Part shown: piece after piece, positions 39,685-49,703 of the stretch
Layout of the letters: each line of letters opens with the position of its first letter
Position numbering within the stretch: position 1 is the stretch's first letter
Assembly: GCF_004342665.1 (NCBI RefSeq)
Contig: NZ_SMBY01000001.1
Location: forward strand, 1-64,000
From: Samsonia erythrinae
Lineage (GTDB): Bacteria; Pseudomonadota; Gammaproteobacteria; Enterobacterales; Enterobacteriaceae
Length of the DNA stretch: 64,000 nt
Reading direction: 5' to 3'
Notes under the pieces: model-generated
Told to the model about the DNA's origin: nothing
The model's database searches: none
What the model saw: only the letters and a program-made list of their open reading frames with translations
Program-made: the position numbers and the translations under genes

Positions 39685-41412
39685 TCAGCAGAGCGTTTTT
39701 TCTTCAATGAAACGGCTCACCAGATCGCTTAACTCTTGTGCTGTCGGTTGGGTTAATGCTTGCTCCGCCAGCGCCTTCGCATCTTCGTAATTCGCATTAC
39801 GGATGATTTTCTTGATGCTCGGGATAGAGATCGCGCTCATGCTGAATTCGTCCAGACCCATTCCCAATAACAGTAGTGTAGCACGTTCGTCACCGGCGAG
39901 CTCACCACACATCCCTGTCCACTTGCCTTCGGCGTGGGACGCGTCAATCACCTGCTTAATCAGGTTAAGGACGGCGGGGGACATCGGGTTATAGAGATGA
40001 GAAATCAGCTCATTACCACGATCAACTGCCAGAGTATACTGGGTTAAGTCATTTGTCCCAATACTAAAGAAGTCGACTTCTTTGGCCAGATGCGGCGCAA
40101 TGGCCGCCGCCGCCGGCGTTTCAACCATAACGCCGACTTCAATGCTTTCATCGAAGGGTTTCCCTTCTTCTCTCAACTGCGTTTTCAGCAGCTCCAGTTC
40201 GGCTTTCAGTTCGCGAACTTCTTCCACGGAGATGATCATCGGGAACATGATACGCAGCTTGCCAAAGCTGGATGCACGCAGAATCGCGCGCAACTGGGCA
40301 TGCAGAATTTCTTTACGGTCCAGACAGATACGGATGGCACGCCAGCCCAGGAACGGGTTCTCTTCTTTCGGCAGGTTCATGTAAGGCAGGTCTTTATCTC
40401 CGCCGATATCCATTGTCCGAACGATAACAGCCTGATCGCCGAGCGCTTCAGCAACGGCTTTATACGCCTGAAACTGTTCTTCTTCCGTCGGCAGCGAATC
40501 ACGATCCATGAAGAGGAATTCGGTACGATACAGGCCGACGCCTTCCGCACCGTTACGCTCGGCGCTGGCGACATCACGCACGGTACCGATGTTGGCGCAG
40601 ACTTCAACCTGATGGCCGTCCAGCGTGACCGCCGGTAAATCCTTCAGCTTGGCCAGCTCATATTTTTCTGCCTGGTATTGCTGCTGGAGGGCTTTTAATT
40701 CTTCAATTTTTTCTGCGGTGGGATTCAGATAGATCTCGTTATTGACGGCATCCAGAATCAGATAGTCGCCGTTCTTGACCTGACGGGTCACATCCGTTGT
40801 GCCGACGATTGCCGGAAGCTCCAGCGAACGGGCCATAATGGAAGTGTGAGACGTCCGGCCGCCGAGGTCGGTGATGAAGCCCAGCACTTTATCCAGGTTC
40901 AACTGCGCGGTTTCAGACGGCGTCAGATCGCTGGCAACCAGAATGACTTCATCCTGAATATCGCCCAAATCGACGATAGGCATATTGAGAATGTTTTTCA
41001 GCAAACGCTTCCCAATATCGCGCATGTCTGCGGCGCGTTCTTTCAAGTATTCATCATCAAGCTCTTCTAGCGCTTTAGCCTGATTTTCGATGACGGAAAA
41101 CGCCGCGGCGTCGGCAGACGCGTATTCCTCTTTAATCAGGGCTATGATTTCCTGCTCGAATTCTTCATCTTCCAGCAACATGATGTGGCCTTCGAAGATG
41201 GCTTCTTTCTCTGCGCCCAGCGTTTCACCCGCTTTCTTCTTGATGGCTTCCAACTGCGCAGATGCTTTGGAACGGCCAGTCAGAAAACGTTCAACTTCTT
41301 GATCTACCTGATCCGCAGAGATTTTTTTCCGGTTGATGATGATGTCATCTTCTTTCAGTAACAGCGCCTTACCAAAAGCAATACCCGGTGATACTAATAT
41401 GCCTGAAATCAT
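39685..41412 (-). CDS. ptsI: PTS enzyme I
   Basis: Enzyme I starts the phosphotransferase cascade by taking phosphate from phosphoenolpyruvate and giving it to HPr. The 575-residue protein has the phospho-histidine His189 in [12 protein letters not shown] and the PEP-binding C-terminal barrel ([41 protein letters not shown]), identical in plan to E. coli PtsI. It follows ptsH by 45 bases and precedes crr, so it is the middle gene of the ptsHI-crr operon. Confidence 0.98.
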   Translation of the reverse strand: MISGILVSPGIAFGKALLLKEDDIIINRKKISADQVDQEVERFLTGRSKASAQLEAIKKKAGETLGAEKEAIFEGHIMLLEDEEFEQEIIALIKEEYASADAAAFSVIENQAKALEELDDEYLKERAADMRDIGKRLLKNILNMPIVDLGDIQDEVILVASDLTPSETAQLNLDKVLGFITDLGGRTSHTSIMARSLELPAIVGTTDVTRQVKNGDYLILDAVNNEIYLNPTAEKIEELKALQQQYQAEKYELAKLKDLPAVTLDGHQVEVCANIGTVRDVASAERNGAEGVGLYRTEFLFMDRDSLPTEEEQFQAYKAVAEALGDQAVIVRTMDIGGDKDLPYMNLPKEENPFLGWRAIRICLDRKEILHAQLRAILRASSFGKLRIMFPMIISVEEVRELKAELELLKTQLREEGKPFDESIEVGVMVETPAAAAIAPHLAKEVDFFSIGTNDLTQYTLAVDRGNELISHLYNPMSPAVLNLIKQVIDASHAEGKWTGMCGELAGDERATLLLLGMGLDEFSMSAISIPSIKKIIRNANYEDAKALAEQALTQPTAQELSDLVSRFIEEKTLC

Positions 41413-41457
41413 AACCCTACCTTACTCGATTCTGATGTTGACTAAAAAAGCTCGTTG

Positions 41458-41715
41458 TTACTCGAGTTCGGCCATCAGCTTAACCAGATGTTCAACCGCT
41501 TTTTGTTCGTCTTCGCCTTCCGCGGCGATAGTCACCACGGTGCCTTGCGTTAAACCGAGCGTTTGTAATTTGAACAGGCTCTTGGCGCTGGCGCTTTTGC
41601 CGTTGGATGTCACGGTGATTTCAGAGGCGAAGCCTTTAGCTTCTTTGACGAACTGAGCAGCGGGACGAGTGTGCAGGCCATTCGGTGCGGTAATAGTCAC
41701 TTCTTGCTGGAACAT
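41458..41715 (-). CDS. ptsH: PTS phosphocarrier protein HPr
   Basis: HPr carries phosphate from enzyme I to sugar-specific EIIA proteins. The 85-residue protein has the active-site His15 (GLHTRPAA) and Ser46 ([16 protein letters not shown]), as in E. coli. GGGGAAAACAG precedes the ATG. The upstream bases strongly resemble the E. coli ptsH promoter region. Confidence 0.98.
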   Translation of the reverse strand: MFQQEVTITAPNGLHTRPAAQFVKEAKGFASEITVTSNGKSASAKSLFKLQTLGLTQGTVVTIAAEGEDEQKAVEHLVKLMAELE

Positions 41716-41756
41716 TCTGTTTTCCCCAACTTATGGAATAGATTAATGTTGTGGAG

Positions 41757-41786
41757 CTAAAGTTTAGTTGATTCCCTGAACTTTAG
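41757..41786 (-). promoter_or_regulatory. ptsH promoter-region dyad
   Basis: CTAAAGTT (41757-41764) and AACTTTAG (41779-41786) are perfect inverted arms about 42 bases before ptsH. The same dyad (CTAAAGTC/GACTTTAG) lies at the E. coli ptsH promoter, as recalled. It probably marks the main promoter of the operon and may bind a regulator such as Mlc. The rest of the region up to 42079 shows no clear CRP palindrome. Confidence 0.5.
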
Positions 41787-42079
41787 CCTGTTTGGTTAGC
41801 TCCTGATGTATGTTACAGGGGCGGGCCACGATGCGACAAGGAAACGATAAAAAGTTTTCCTGAATAAAATATCATCAAACACCGCAGATTCTGCCTCAAT
41901 TATTCTAACCCCGCTCGCAAAACGGCGATGTGGGCTATCGTGCGAAGAGGACAAACAATGTGATGAGGCGCGATGTCTGTTGAAGATTAATTTCACGCAT
42001 CAAAATAATTGTTCGGTTAAATACTAAACCTGATGCAGAAAAGCAATGTGTAGGTGGTGGAAAGTTTGAACCATGCCAC

Positions 42080-42108
42080 AAAAAAGCACCTGAATAGGTG
42101 CTTTTTTT
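42080..42108. terminator. Bidirectional terminator of cysK
   Basis: AAGCACC (42085-42091) pairs with GGTGCTT, flanked by A runs on the left and T runs on the right, so it works on both strands. It stands about 40 bases past the cysK stop codon (minus strand) and separates cysK from the ptsHI-crr operon. Confidence 0.85.
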
Positions 42109-42148
42109 GACAATCTGGTCGCTTTTTATGCAATGACGACGAGGTAGG

Positions 42149-43117
42149 TTACTGTTGCAGCTCCTGCTCGGTGAACAGGTCGGCAAACAGTGCGGTACTG
42201 AGGTAGCGCTCGCCGGAAGACGGTAAAATGACGACGATCGTTTTATCGTCAAACTCTTTTTCTTTCAGCAAGTTCAGTGCTGCGGCAACGGCGGCGCCAG
42301 ATGAAATACCGGCCAGAATGCCTTCTTCTTCCATCAGACGGCGTGCCGTGCCGATCGCTTCTTCGTTGGTGATTTTTTCTACGCGGTCAATCAGCGCCAG
42401 ATCCAGGTTGCCAGGGATAAAGCCTGCGCCGATACCCTGAATTTTGTGCGGACCCGGTTTCAGCTCTTCACCTGCCAGCGCCTGGCTAATGACCGGCGAG
42501 TCGGTCGGTTCCACGGCAACCGTTGTAATCGCTTTTCCTTTGGTGTTTTTGATGTAGCGGCTAACGCCCGTGAGTGTGCCACCGGTACCGACACCGGAGA
42601 TAAAGACGTCAACCTGACCATCGGTATCTTCCCAGATTTCAGGGCCGGTCGTTTTTTCGTGAATTTCCGGGTTTGCCGGGTTGCTGAACTGCTGCAATAG
42701 CAGATAGCGGCTCGGATCGCTGGCGACAATTTCTTCTGCTTTGGCGATAGCGCCTTTCATGCCTTTCGCGCCTTCGGTCAGAACCAGTTTGGCGCCCAGC
42801 GCTTTGAGCAGTTTACGACGCTCTATGCTCATGGTTTCCGGCATGGTGAGCGTGAGTTTGTAACCGCGAGCGGCGGCAACGTAAGCCAGAGCGATGCCTG
42901 TATTTCCACTGGTGGGCTCAACCAGCTCAATGCCCGGCTTCAGCACGCCGCGTTTTTCTGCATCCCAAATAAGGTTAGAACCGATACGGCATTTAACGCT
43001 GAAGCTGGGGTTGCGGGATTCCACCTTGGCCAGAATGCGTCCGTTGCCGATACGGTTCAGACGAACCAGCGGCGTATGGCCGATTGTGAAAGAATTGTCT
43101 TCGTAGATCTTGCTCAT
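42149..43117 (-). CDS. cysK: O-acetylserine sulfhydrylase A
   Basis: CysK forms cysteine from O-acetylserine and sulfide and can bind serine acetyltransferase as cysteine synthase complex. The 322-residue PLP enzyme has Lys42 (FSVKCR) for the cofactor, [21 protein letters not shown] and [10 protein letters not shown], almost as in E. coli (323 residues). AAGGACAG precedes the ATG. The AT-rich gap upstream, with TTCTTAAGAA near 43212, would hold a CysB-dependent promoter, though no defined site could be assigned. Confidence 0.98.
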   Translation of the reverse strand: MSKIYEDNSFTIGHTPLVRLNRIGNGRILAKVESRNPSFSVKCRIGSNLIWDAEKRGVLKPGIELVEPTSGNTGIALAYVAAARGYKLTLTMPETMSIERRKLLKALGAKLVLTEGAKGMKGAIAKAEEIVASDPSRYLLLQQFSNPANPEIHEKTTGPEIWEDTDGQVDVFISGVGTGGTLTGVSRYIKNTKGKAITTVAVEPTDSPVISQALAGEELKPGPHKIQGIGAGFIPGNLDLALIDRVEKITNEEAIGTARRLMEEEGILAGISSGAAVAAALNLLKEKEFDDKTIVVILPSSGERYLSTALFADLFTEQELQQ

Positions 43118-43241
43118 AGCCTGTCCTTATAACTGTATGAAATTTTTGCGAACGTAAAGAGAATACTCGTTCATATTTTTCAGTGAAGTAAAGAATTGCT
43201 ATATCGTTATGTTCTTAAGAAATATCTTTTCATTACAATAG

Positions 43242-43261
43242 TAAGTCATGGTGATGACTTA
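43242..43261 (-). terminator. Short hairpin after cysZ
   Basis: TAAGTCAT and ATGACTTA form a perfect 8-base stem with loop GGTG, 18 bases past the cysZ stop codon on the minus strand. It is a weak terminator or attenuator before cysK. Confidence 0.35.
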
Positions 43262-43278
43262 ACGGCCTTCCTTTTTGC

Positions 43279-44082
43279 TTATGACGGCGGTGTGTTTTTC
43301 GGTAATGTCGTTGATAGGTGGCGGTAGCGGTCCACCCACAGCTGTGTTGCGCCGCAGACGGCGATAGGCATGATAACCAGATTAAGAAAAGGCACCAGCG
43401 TAAACAGGCTGACCAGCGCCCCGAACTGCATGTTAGTGACTTTATGGCGTCGCAACGCCTGACGCATGGCCGAAAAACTCACTTTATGGTTATCGAACGG
43501 GTAATCGCAGTATTGAATGGCCAACATCCATGCGCTGAACAGGAACCATAAAACCGGCGCAACAGTTTGCCCGATGCCGGGAATGAAATAGAGAATTAAT
43601 AACACGACGGCGCGGGGCAGATAGTAGGCCAGCTTTTGCACTTCGCGCTTCATGATGCGTGGAACATCTTTGGCGATGCCGAGTAGACCGCCGTCAGGCT
43701 GCGTTTCCCCGGTTAACCGGGCTTCCAACTGTTCGGCTAATAGGCCGTTAAAGGGGGCGGCGATAAAGTTGGCGATGGTGCTGAATAGATAGCCGAACAC
43801 CAGTAAGATGGAGAACACGGCAAGTGGCCAAATCAGGTAGCTCAGCCATTGCAGCCAGTTCGGAATATGGCTCATCAACTGAGGGATCCAGTCGCCTAAC
43901 CGGGTAAAGAGCCACCAGAAAGCGCTGCCCATCAGCACAATGTTCATCAGCAAAGGGAGAATGACAAAACGTCGAATACCCGGCAGCGAAATCAAACGCC
44001 ACCCGGCAAGAAAATAGTGTATGCCGCTACGAGTCTGGTTTACGTTATGGCCGTAAGGCGATTTTTCGGAAGACGAAGACAT
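43279..44082 (-). CDS. cysZ: Sulfate permease CysZ
   Basis: CysZ is an inner-membrane sulfate channel that feeds cysteine synthesis. The 267-residue protein resembles E. coli CysZ (253), with [48 protein letters not shown] and an about 14-residue longer N-terminus. Several long hydrophobic segments are visible. It lies upstream of cysK on the same strand and is divergent from zipA, as in E. coli. Confidence 0.95.
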   Translation of the reverse strand: MSSSSEKSPYGHNVNQTRSGIHYFLAGWRLISLPGIRRFVILPLLMNIVLMGSAFWWLFTRLGDWIPQLMSHIPNWLQWLSYLIWPLAVFSILLVFGYLFSTIANFIAAPFNGLLAEQLEARLTGETQPDGGLLGIAKDVPRIMKREVQKLAYYLPRAVVLLILYFIPGIGQTVAPVLWFLFSAWMLAIQYCDYPFDNHKVSFSAMRQALRRHKVTNMQFGALVSLFTLVPFLNLVIMPIAVCGATQLWVDRYRHLSTTLPKNTPPS

Positions 44083-44306
44083 AGTGTCGATGAACCTGAT
44101 GATGTGTTTGTTAGGGCATCATATCGGGATGATCTTAAGCTGACCAGCCTGCATTTGAATGAAAAAACAGCAAAAAAGTGCGTTGTATCTATCTTTATTG
44201 TCATAAAGCACCGTGTAGGCTTGCACTTGTGTACGCAGGCAAATAGAGTTAGAGGTATAAGTATTTGCCGTGGTGGCAATGTATTGTTGGAACAATTGGG
44301 ATTGCA

Positions 44307-45275
44307 ATGATGCAGGACTTGCGTCTGATATTAATCGTTGTTGGCGCGATCGCTATAATAGCGCTATTACTGCACGGCCTGTGGACCAGCCGTAAAGAGC
44401 GCTCGTCCCTTTTTCGTGACCGCCCGGTTAAACGTGTCAAAAAAGTGCGCGATGAGACGCCGCTCGAAGAGCTTGATGAAGGCGTTGGTGAGGTTCGCGT
44501 GCAAGGTACGCGTTCGCCGCAGAATGAACCGTCATTTGGCCGTTACTCTCCCCAAGAGGACGATCGGCAAGAGGCGCAGTCGCCCTTTGAGTCGATGTCG
44601 CCGATCTCTTCTTACGATCCCCTGTTGGATGAAGCGACGCCGGTCGATTCTTCGCGCTCTCAGGTTCGTGGTGACGTCGAACCGCAAGTCGTTGTCCCTG
44701 ACGGGGAAAATATTCCTGAACCGGACATTGCCGCGCCACGCGATGGGTTTGCTTATGATGTTCCGCCCGCGGAGCCGCCCGCCGTGCATCAGCAGCAGGA
44801 GCGTTCACCTGCGCCGGCGCAGAAAGCGCCTGAGCCTGCTGAATCCGAAGCGGCGAAAGAAGCGGTTTTGGTACTGCATGTGGTGGCACATCAGGGCGGC
44901 GTGATCGGCGGCGAGCTGTTGTTGCAAAGCGTGCTGCAGGCGGGATTCCAGTATGGTGAGATGAATATCTTCCATCGTCATGTTAACCCTGCCGGTACCG
45001 GGCCGGTGTTGTTCAGTTTGGCGAATATGGTTAAACCGGGTTCGTTTAATGTGGATGAAATGTCGGAATTCTCGACGCCCGGCGTCTCTATCTTCATGAT
45101 GGTGCCCTCTTATGGCGACGCCAGCCAGAATTTTAAACTGATGTTACAGTCTGCCCAGCGTATCGCGGACGACGTTGGCGGCGTGGTGCAGGACGACGAG
45201 CGCCGGATGATGACGCCGCAGAAGGTTGAGTCCTACAAGGCCCGCATTCGCGATGTGCTGAAAGCAAACGCCTGA
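44307..45275 (+). CDS. zipA: Cell division protein ZipA
   Basis: ZipA anchors FtsZ to the inner membrane at the division site. The 322-residue protein has an N-terminal membrane segment ([21 protein letters not shown]), a charged stretch and an acidic proline-rich linker (about 45-195). The C-terminal FtsZ-binding domain (about 200-322) has [22 protein letters not shown] and [22 protein letters not shown]. The ATG at 44307 matches the E. coli start; the frame runs 14 codons further up. In E. coli ligA follows; here yjeH does. Confidence 0.96.
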   Translation: MMQDLRLILIVVGAIAIIALLLHGLWTSRKERSSLFRDRPVKRVKKVRDETPLEELDEGVGEVRVQGTRSPQNEPSFGRYSPQEDDRQEAQSPFESMSPISSYDPLLDEATPVDSSRSQVRGDVEPQVVVPDGENIPEPDIAAPRDGFAYDVPPAEPPAVHQQQERSPAPAQKAPEPAESEAAKEAVLVLHVVAHQGGVIGGELLLQSVLQAGFQYGEMNIFHRHVNPAGTGPVLFSLANMVKPGSFNVDEMSEFSTPGVSIFMMVPSYGDASQNFKLMLQSAQRIADDVGGVVQDDERRMMTPQKVESYKARIRDVLKANA

Positions 45276-45327
45276 TAGCACACAGTGTGCGAACGCATCC
45301 CGTAGGCGAATGCAGTGAGTGAAAGAG

Positions 45328-45355
45328 AAGCCTCCGTTCATGGAGGCTTTTTTTA
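45328..45355 (+). terminator. Rho-independent terminator of zipA
   Basis: AAGCCTCC and GGAGGCTT form an 8-base stem with loop GTTCAT followed by a T run. It lies 52 bases after the zipA stop codon. Confidence 0.88.
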
Positions 45356-45399
45356 TTCTGCGATTTGACCGGATATCGCAAAGCAAGAAAAGGTGAAAC

Positions 45400-46644
45400 G
45401 TGGTGAGTGAAGCAAAAGGATTAAAACAAGAGCTGGGGTTGATTCAAGGAGTGGGGTTGCTTTCTACTTCACTATTGGGAACCGGCGTGTTTGCGGTTCC
45501 CACGCTGGCGGCACAGCTGGCACAGCAGGACAGTCTGTGGGCGTGGCCGCTTTTGATCATGTTGGTTTTTCCTATCGCGATTGCTTTTGCCGCTCTCGGG
45601 CAACGTTTTCCTCATGCGGGCGGCGCGGCGCATTTTGTCAAGATGGCCTTTGGGCCACGCATGGCGCGCGTCACCCGTTGGTTATTTCTATCCGTCATCC
45701 CTCTGGGCTTACCCGCTGCCTTACAGATTGCCGCAGGGTTCTGGCAGGCCGCGTTTGGCTGGAGCGATCTGGGGTTGTTGTGCGTACAGTTGCTGACGCT
45801 GGGAAGCATCTGGCTACTTGGGCTGCGCGGGGCGGGGTCTAGCGCTAACATCCAGATTGTTATCGCGCTGCTGGTGGTGGCGCTGGTGGCGGCGATTTGG
45901 TGGCAGGGAGATATTACGCCGGCACAGATCCCCTGGCCGTCGCTGGCTGCGTTGTCATGGCCGAATACCTTCAGTTCGCTGGCCGTGATGTTCTGGTGCT
46001 TCGTTGGTCTGGAAGCCTTTGCCCATATGGCGACGGAGTTTCGGGTGCCGGAGCGGGATTTCCCGCGTGCGCTGCTCATTGGAATGTTGGCTGCCGGCGC
46101 GGTTTATTGGGGATGTACGGTAGCGGTATTGCATTTTCAGGCCTACGGTGAGGGAAGGGCGGCAACCGCCTCGCTGCCGGGGATCGTTGTGCAACTGTTT
46201 GGTCAGCACGCACTATGGATTGCCTGTCTGGTGGGGTATTTGGCCTGCTTTGCCAGCGTGAATATCTATACGCAGGGCTTTGCCCGTTTAGTCTGGTCTC
46301 AGGCCCCGAAAGGGAGCGCATTGGCGAAGCTGTCCACGGGGCAGGCACCGGTTAATGCGCTGTCGATTGTCGTAGCGTGTTGTCTGGCGTGTTGCCTGCT
46401 GATTTACTGGCTCCGTTTGCCGCTGGAGGTACTGATTGTGTACGCGAACGGCATTTTTGTGTTGGTTTATCTGCTGTGTATGCTGGCCGGGTGGCGCTTG
46501 CTGCAAGGGCGCGCCAAAGTGATGGCCGCCATAGGAAGTCTGCTTTGCTGCGCGCTGCTGCTGATGATTGGCTGGAAGTCATGGTATGCGCTGATTATGT
46601 TAGCCATGCTGTGGTTTTTCTTACCCCGTCGGTCTGCTGATTAA
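45400..46644 (+). CDS. yjeH: YjeH-type L-methionine/branched-chain amino acid exporter
   Basis: The 414-residue inner-membrane protein of the APC superfamily has about twelve hydrophobic segments. It resembles E. coli YjeH throughout (GLLSTSLLGTGVFAVPTLAAQLA, FWCFVGLEAFAHMATEF, YLACFASVNIYTQGFARLVWSQA), an exporter of methionine and branched-chain amino acids. The start is GTG at 45400 after AAAAGGTG; a second GTG follows at once. It stands alone between zipA and ubiK, a location different from E. coli. Confidence 0.9.
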   Translation: MVSEAKGLKQELGLIQGVGLLSTSLLGTGVFAVPTLAAQLAQQDSLWAWPLLIMLVFPIAIAFAALGQRFPHAGGAAHFVKMAFGPRMARVTRWLFLSVIPLGLPAALQIAAGFWQAAFGWSDLGLLCVQLLTLGSIWLLGLRGAGSSANIQIVIALLVVALVAAIWWQGDITPAQIPWPSLAALSWPNTFSSLAVMFWCFVGLEAFAHMATEFRVPERDFPRALLIGMLAAGAVYWGCTVAVLHFQAYGEGRAATASLPGIVVQLFGQHALWIACLVGYLACFASVNIYTQGFARLVWSQAPKGSALAKLSTGQAPVNALSIVVACCLACCLLIYWLRLPLEVLIVYANGIFVLVYLLCMLAGWRLLQGRAKVMAAIGSLLCCALLLMIGWKSWYALIMLAMLWFFLPRRSAD

Positions 46645-46707
46645 GCGGCTTTTTTCGACCATGTCGTGACGCGTACGGTGGTGACGGAAATGATGGCAGA
46701 GAGGAAA

Positions 46708-46733
46708 GGTAATGCCCTGCGCAGGGCATTACC
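46708..46733. terminator. 26-base perfect palindrome between yjeH and ubiK
   Basis: GGTAATGCCCTGC is followed directly by its reverse complement, giving a fully symmetric 26-base palindrome between two convergent genes. It can form a hairpin on either strand and is most likely a shared terminator; no T run. Confidence 0.65.
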
Positions 46734-46745
46734 TCGTGATGCTAA

Positions 46746-47027
46746 CTACTCGTTTTCCGGTGCGGCGGCTGGCTTTTCTTCCCCGGACAGCTTCGCTTCC
46801 AGTTCGGTCAGACGTTGTTCCAGACGAGCAATCTTCTCTCGCGTGCGGAGCAGAACCTGTGTCTGAATATCGAACTCTTCGCGGTTAACTAAGTCCAGCC
46901 GGGTGAGTTGCGCCTGCAAGACCTGACGGATCTTTTTCTCCACATCATCACCCAATTCCCGGATACCTTTTGGCATGGACTCATGCACTTGGCGGGCGAT
47001 TTGCTCAATCTTCTTTGGGTCAATCAT
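46746..47027 (-). CDS. ubiK: Ubiquinone biosynthesis accessory factor UbiK
   Basis: UbiK (YqiC) is a small coiled-coil factor that binds UbiJ in the cytoplasmic ubiquinone assembly complex. The 93-residue protein starts [20 protein letters not shown], as E. coli UbiK does, and has a leucine-heptad coiled coil (about 55-80) and an acidic alanine-proline tail. It is divergent from ribB, as in E. coli. Confidence 0.94.
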   Translation of the reverse strand: MIDPKKIEQIARQVHESMPKGIRELGDDVEKKIRQVLQAQLTRLDLVNREEFDIQTQVLLRTREKIARLEQRLTELEAKLSGEEKPAAAPENE

Positions 47028-47259
47028 GTCGCTTTCCTGATAGGTTAAGTAAGGTAATGGCTACAGTAAGTGTAATGCGAGTTGCGGGATGGATAAACTA
47101 AATCTGACATTTATCCCCGCCATACTTCAGTGGGGCCGTGTATCGCCCAAAATACGAACGTTTTATCCTGCACTTGGGTGATTCAATGGTTTTCACCTGT
47201 TCAACTTTTGCTTACTGAATTTCCGCTTATGTTTTGCCTTATTTCCCGTGGCGGATCAA

Positions 47260-47288
47260 TTGCCCTGTCGAGGTATTCGCGTTATAGT
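47260..47288 (+). promoter_or_regulatory. Sigma-70 promoter of ribB
   Basis: TTGCCC (47260-47265) and TATAGT (47283-47288), spaced by 17 bases, lie just upstream of the FMN riboswitch, as expected for its transcription start. Confidence 0.7.
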
Positions 47289-47298
47289 AAATGCGCTT

Positions 47299-47481
47299 AT
47301 TCTCAGGGCGGGGTGTAATTCCCCACCGGCGGTAAACCAGTGAACGCAGCATCTGCGCACTGGAAGCCCGCGAGCGCTTACGCTGTGTTTTCCGGCCATT
47401 GTCGCCGGTTTAATCGGCGTGAGGTCAGCAGATCCGGTGTGATTCCGGGGCCGACGGTTAGAGTCCGGATGGGAGAGAGTA
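47299..47481 (+). promoter_or_regulatory. FMN riboswitch (RFN element) controlling ribB
   Basis: The stretch begins TTCTCAGGGCGGGGTG and contains CCCCACCGGCGGTA, AGCCCGCGAGCG, GGTCAGCAGATCCGGTG, and GCCGACGGTTAGAGTCCGGATG, the conserved blocks of the FMN aptamer in order. FMN binding lowers ribB expression. After it, CGGGC-TATAT-GCCCG (47493-47507) and a T-rich stretch could be the expression platform. The leader to the ribB start is about 130 bases more. Confidence 0.95.
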
Positions 47482-47609
47482 ACGGTACCTGTCGGGCTAT
47501 ATGCCCGCTCGCGTTATTTTGTTAACTATTGCCCCGCAACCGGTGGTAATGGTTACTCCTCAAGTTCGCCCTGATTCTGGTAATTCATAACAACATTGAG
47601 GTTTTTACC

Positions 47610-48263
47610 ATGAATCAGACATTACTTTCTGAATTTGGCAATCCGACCGAACGCGTAGAGCGTGCACTTGATGCATTACGTCAGGGGCGCGGCGTACTAG
47701 TGCTGGATGATGAAGATCGTGAAAACGAAGGTGACATGATTTTCTCCGCTGAAAAGATGACCGTTGAGCAAATGGCGCTGACGATCCGCCACGGTAGCGG
47801 CATTGTGTGCCTGTGCCTGACGGAAGAGCGCCGCCAGCAGTTGGAATTGCCGATGATGGTGGAGAAGAATTCCAGCCATTATCAAACGGCGTTTACCGTG
47901 ACGATTGAAGCGGCTGAAGGTGTGACGACCGGCGTTTCAGCGGCAGACCGACTGACTACGATCCGCACCGCCATTGCGGATAATGCCAAGCCGAGCGATC
48001 TCAACCGTCCGGGGCATGTCTTTCCGCTGCGTGCTCAGCCGGGCGGCGTGTTAACCCGTGGTGGTCACACTGAGGCAACGGTGGATTTGATGACGCTGGC
48101 GGGTCTGAAACCCTTTGGCGTACTGTGCGAACTGACGAACGATGATGGGTCAATGGCTCATGCGTCGGAAGTCATTACGTTTGCTAAACAGCACGACATG
48201 CTGGTGCTGACGATTAAGGATTTGGTGGCTTACCGCCTGGCAGCAGAGCGCAAAGCCAGTTAA
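47610..48263 (+). CDS. ribB: 3,4-dihydroxy-2-butanone 4-phosphate synthase
   Basis: RibB turns ribulose 5-phosphate into the four-carbon unit of riboflavin plus formate. The 217-residue protein has the acidic loop [11 protein letters not shown], the SAADR segment and the late motif [12 protein letters not shown], all as in E. coli RibB (217). TTGAGG precedes the ATG. It is monocistronic and under the FMN riboswitch. Confidence 0.98.
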   Translation: MNQTLLSEFGNPTERVERALDALRQGRGVLVLDDEDRENEGDMIFSAEKMTVEQMALTIRHGSGIVCLCLTEERRQQLELPMMVEKNSSHYQTAFTVTIEAAEGVTTGVSAADRLTTIRTAIADNAKPSDLNRPGHVFPLRAQPGGVLTRGGHTEATVDLMTLAGLKPFGVLCELTNDDGSMAHASEVITFAKQHDMLVLTIKDLVAYRLAAERKAS

Positions 48264-48319
48264 TCACGGACCATATAGGCTGCCCGGCGTTAAGGCGATA
48301 ATCGGGCGGCCATAGCGCG

Positions 48320-48341
48320 AGGTGCCTTGTCGGCACCTTTC
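48320..48341 (+). terminator. Terminator of ribB
   Basis: AGGTGCC (48320-48326) pairs with GGCACCT (48332-48338), followed by TTTC, 56 bases after the ribB stop codon. Confidence 0.65.
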
Positions 48342-48503
48342 ATTCCTGTGCCAGTCTGTATTGGCACCGCGTACCCAGAGCTTTTCTATTCCAAAGCGCG
48401 GTTCGCCAGATATTCCGGTTCGCCGATGCCGAAAAAAACTCTCCCCGCTTTGCCCAGTACCTTAAAACAGGGAATTATTCACGGGCGCATGATGTCCTGT
48501 TTG

Positions 48504-49322
48504 TCAGGGGATGATGGTCGTAAAGATATCTTTCATGGCTAATGAAGCCTTTTTGTTCTCTAAATCAAGGAAATGTCCGGCATTCTTGATGGTATAAAAC
48601 TCGCTATTGGGGAGATGATTCTTCAATAGCTTGACTTCATCACTGGTGGTGTATTCATCAAGTTCCCCATTAATGAAGATGACCGGAGTGGATGTTCTAT
48701 TAATCAGTTTCCTGTAATCACTGTCTTTAAGTTTTATTATCTGCTCAAGGTGAAAACATGCTTGCTTATATTCATGCTGGTCCAGATTAGAGACGTGCCT
48801 GTAGTTAGTGCGTTTCAGCGCACGCGGCAAGTATTTACCCACTTCATCATTTAATAAAATCCCCAGCTCTGAGAAATTGTTTGTATAAACGTAATCACGA
48901 GCTTTAAGAATATAATATTCCATTTTCTTATTAATCGTCGTAGAGAATGAAGCGACTACGGCTTTTTTAATAATATCGGTATTCTGGCTCATCGCCATGA
49001 GCGCTGCCAGACCGCCCCAGGAAGCAGACATGATGATCTCTGGCTTATAGCGCTGGATGAGGGAGTTAATGAGTTCGACTTCTTGCTCTTTGGTGATAAT
49101 ATCCAGCGAGTCATTCATTAGTTTGGATTTTCCCGCGAAGGGCAAATCAAAAAGAATGGTATTCACCCGACCTTCTAAGTGCCTGACCCAGTTATAGAAA
49201 GAAGAAGATGTCGCTAATGCACCGTTAATTAATATGGCAGATTTTAACTGTGTATCATGAATATAGCGTTCAACATTGATTTTGAAGCCATTAAAGACAA
49301 CAGTCTCTTTTTCGATCACCAT
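48504..49322 (-). CDS. rhlA: RhlA-like 3-(3-hydroxyalkanoyloxy)alkanoic acid synthase
   Basis: The 272-residue alpha/beta-hydrolase-fold protein is clearly like Pseudomonas RhlA: ILINGALATSSSF, ILFDLPFAGKS, ITKEQEVELI, SASWGG and GHFLDLE align with it. The triad Ser101, Asp222 and His250 is one residue off the RhlA numbers. RhlA joins two hydroxyacyl-ACPs into HAA, a surfactant and rhamnolipid precursor. No rhlB is near, so free HAA is the likely product. The ATG at 49322 follows GGAGG; a TTG one codon earlier is possible. GC content is visibly lower than in ribB or tehB, suggesting transfer. Confidence 0.85.
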   Translation of the reverse strand: MVIEKETVVFNGFKINVERYIHDTQLKSAILINGALATSSSFYNWVRHLEGRVNTILFDLPFAGKSKLMNDSLDIITKEQEVELINSLIQRYKPEIIMSASWGGLAALMAMSQNTDIIKKAVVASFSTTINKKMEYYILKARDYVYTNNFSELGILLNDEVGKYLPRALKRTNYRHVSNLDQHEYKQACFHLEQIIKLKDSDYRKLINRTSTPVIFINGELDEYTTSDEVKLLKNHLPNSEFYTIKNAGHFLDLENKKASLAMKDIFTTIIP

Positions 49323-49703
49323 CAATTGCCTCCATTAAAAAACATTCCATGTGTTATTAGTGGATGATAAAAACCAGCACACCGATATCATTGTCGAATA
49401 TAGATCTAAGGGTGGGTTTTTTCCATGATTATTTTAATAAAAGAGAATATTTCACTTTAGTGAAGGGATTGTGATGATTTCAATGAATATTAATTACATT
49501 GTTATCTTTAACAGGCAAAGATTTTTTATTTCTTATCTGAGTGATAATATGAGAAAAGTCATTTTTTTATTTCTTTTCGACGGTGAATAAACAGGAGAAT
49601 ACACTGCTGTATGAACATATTATTTCAGGGAACATGAACCTGTCTGATGACGCTGATAGGGAAGCACGCTGGTTGGAGAAAATCGCCAGCGTGGTGCGAT
49701 AGA
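49323..49703. other. AT-rich gap between rhlA and tehB
   Basis: About 380 bases, very rich in A+T, that must hold the rhlA promoter. No box could be assigned. The last 120 bases contain a 39-codon ORF listed separately. Confidence 0.5.
49583..49702 (+). CDS. Possible 39-codon ORF or gene remnant
   Basis: A frame from GTG at 49583 reads VNKQENTLLYEHIISGNM and ends LEKIASVVR at a TAG one base before the convergent tehB stop. It looks protein-like (mixed charge, amphipathic) but has no Shine-Dalgarno sequence for the GTG. An internal ATG at 49634 with AGGGAA would give 22 residues. It may be the tail of a lost gene. Confidence 0.2.
   Translation: MNKQENTLLYEHIISGNMNLSDDADREARWLEKIASVVR

Noticed and set aside
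48327-48542. 71-codon plus-strand frame after ribB
   Set aside because: It begins inside the ribB terminator, overlaps the end of rhlA, and lacks a ribosome-binding site.
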